In this document: positions 5,342 to 6,189 of the stretch, one piece after another | Layout of the letters: each line of letters opens with the position of its first letter | Numbering within the stretch: position 1 is the stretch's first letter | DNA from: Candidatus Stahliibacteriota bacterium | GTDB lineage: Bacteria; Hydrothermota; Tepidihabitantia; SM23-42 | Direction of reading: 5' to 3' | Assembly (NCBI GenBank): GCA_004376785.1 | Contig: SOIY01000093.1 | Coordinates: forward strand, 1-6,189 | DNA length: 6,189 bases | Notes under the pieces: model-generated | What the model saw: the letters and a program-made list of their open reading frames with translations, nothing else | The model's database searches: none | What the model was told of the DNA's origin: nothing | Position numbers and translations under genes: made by a program

Positions 5342-6189
5342 TCAGGAAGCCAGCCTCAGTCTTTTCCATGCCTTTGTCAAAACGTAAGTTGAGACAACCG
5401 CTATTACAGTCAGAATATTTGCTAGGGTGTGTCTGCCATAAATCCAGTATCCTGTGGCGAAAAGCGCACTATACACGGCAAAGCATCCCAGAACCATACA
5501 CAATATGCCGGTAGGAACATCCCAGCTCTGTTTAGCTGCTTCCAGGAATTCGCCATCCTGCCTGGCCTTATCGATTACTCTTTTCCAGCCGGGTCCGCCG
5601 GGCTGAACCAGACGGTAGAAAGAGCGTAGTGTCTTTGATTCCGTTGGTTTGGTCAGGAGGGTTACTGTAATCCAGCAAATTGTGGTGATGCCAACACCCA
5701 CAGCCAATCGGACAGGAGTGGAAATTTCAGGTAAACCTGTTCTCGGGTGAATCAACTGTAAATAGACAGCTACGACAAACGAAACAACCATGGCGGTAAT
5801 CTCGCTGTACGGATTGATCCGCCACCAGAACCAGCGCAGGATAAAAAGCAATCCTGTGCCAGCTCCAATCTGGAGCAAAATGTGAAAGGCCTGCAAGGCG
5901 TTACTTAACAACAAAGCTAAAATACCAGCCAGTATCATCAAGCCGACAGTGGATAAACGCCCAACGAGAACCTGCCTTTTTTCGCTCGCTTCCGGGTTGA
6001 TAAAGCGTTTATAAAAATCGTTGACCACATAAGAAGAACCCCAGTTCAGATGCGTAGAGATTGTGGACATAAAAGCGGCGATCAACGAGGCGACAACGAG
6101 TCCCAGAAGACCGTGGGGGAGAAATGTCAGCATCGCAGGATAGGCAAGGTCATGCCTCAACACGCTTGGATCAACATGCGGAAATGCAG
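5342..6189 (-). CDS. Sodium:solute symporter (SSS family), C-terminal part
   Basis: The frame stays open to the right edge; 281 residues are visible, about half of a usual SSS transporter. A GTG at 6161-6163 is internal, not the start, because the preceding codons read AFPHVDPS in family style. The first visible helix has AAFMSTISTHLNWGSSYVVN. Its Met-Ser-Thr aligns with the sodium-binding Ser-Thr of transmembrane segment 8 in PutP and vSGLT relatives, so sodium coupling is probably intact. A loop (DFYKRFINPEASEKRQ) and about six further helices follow, with the last pair at YSALFATGYWIYG and LANILTVIAVVSTYVLTKAW. A hydrophilic loop of about 40 residues (KPTESKTLRSFYRLVQPGGP and on) precedes the last pair. 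The substrate (sugar, amino acid or other) cannot be read. Positions 5896-6001 are nearly repeated at the left edge. Confidence 0.9.
   Translation of the reverse strand, partial: AFPHVDPSVLRHDLAYPAMLTFLPHGLLGLVVASLIAAFMSTISTHLNWGSSYVVNDFYKRFINPEASEKRQVLVGRLSTVGLMILAGILALLLSNALQAFHILLQIGAGTGLLFILRWFWWRINPYSEITAMVVSFVVAVYLQLIHPRTGLPEISTPVRLAVGVGITTICWITVTLLTKPTESKTLRSFYRLVQPGGPGWKRVIDKARQDGEFLEAAKQSWDVPTGILCMVLGCFAVYSALFATGYWIYGRHTLANILTVIAVVSTYVLTKAWKRLRLAS
5896..6001 (-). repeat. Direct repeat of 1-106 inside the symporter gene
   Basis: These 106 bases recur at 1-106 with three mismatches, in the same orientation and 5,895 bases apart. They encode the loop Asn-Pro-Glu-Ala-Ser-Glu-Lys-Arg and the helix that follows. 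The left boundary of the repeat is the window edge, so its real length is unknown. Confidence 0.9.

Noticed and set aside
5429..5629. Plus-strand ORF of 66 codons
   Set aside because: It is antisense to the symporter C-terminus and has no independent evidence.

Overview
The window looks like accessory DNA from a Gram-negative bacterium. The proteins carry export signals, the TPR genes are A+T-rich, and the symporter and insertion-sequence pieces are more G+C-rich. I cannot place the organism from sequence alone. The repertoire (exported TPR proteins, SSS symporters, IS91-type debris) would fit an uncultured lineage such as Acidobacteriota or Aminicenantota, but that is a guess. Every convincing gene is on the minus strand, so transcription runs from high to low coordinates.

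Reading with transcription: 5342-6189 is the C-terminal part of a sodium:solute symporter that continues past the right edge. It is followed by a possible 30-codon reading frame (5244-5336) whose stop overlaps the start of a secreted alpha/beta-hydrolase esterase (4303-5247). After the esterase come a hairpin terminator, a short G+C-rich plus-strand gene tail (4217-4269) and a 62-base remnant of an IS91-family transposase (4157-4218). About 310 bases without a clear gene follow. Then come a signal-bearing protein of nine TPR repeats (2794-3846), a decayed membrane-protein frame (2513-2763), a 32-residue lipoprotein-like ORF (2418-2516) and a second exported TPR protein (875-2392). At the left end lies a larger, frameshifted piece of an IS91-family transposase (133-749). 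It abuts a fragment (1-106) that is a near-identical second copy of part of the symporter at the right end.

The block from the symporter fragment to the second IS91 remnant is a mosaic. Two degenerate IS91-type tails in the same orientation flank the TPR cluster, and two symporter copies in the same orientation flank the whole window. The three differences between the symporter copies are all silent, so both copies were probably functional proteins before the left one was broken. The TPR genes and the small frames between them look like one polycistronic unit in which one member has decayed. I see no CRISPR array, tRNA, rRNA or recognisable defence system, and I do not claim a new biological system. 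The least explained part is the TPR cluster with its hidden small membrane-associated frames.
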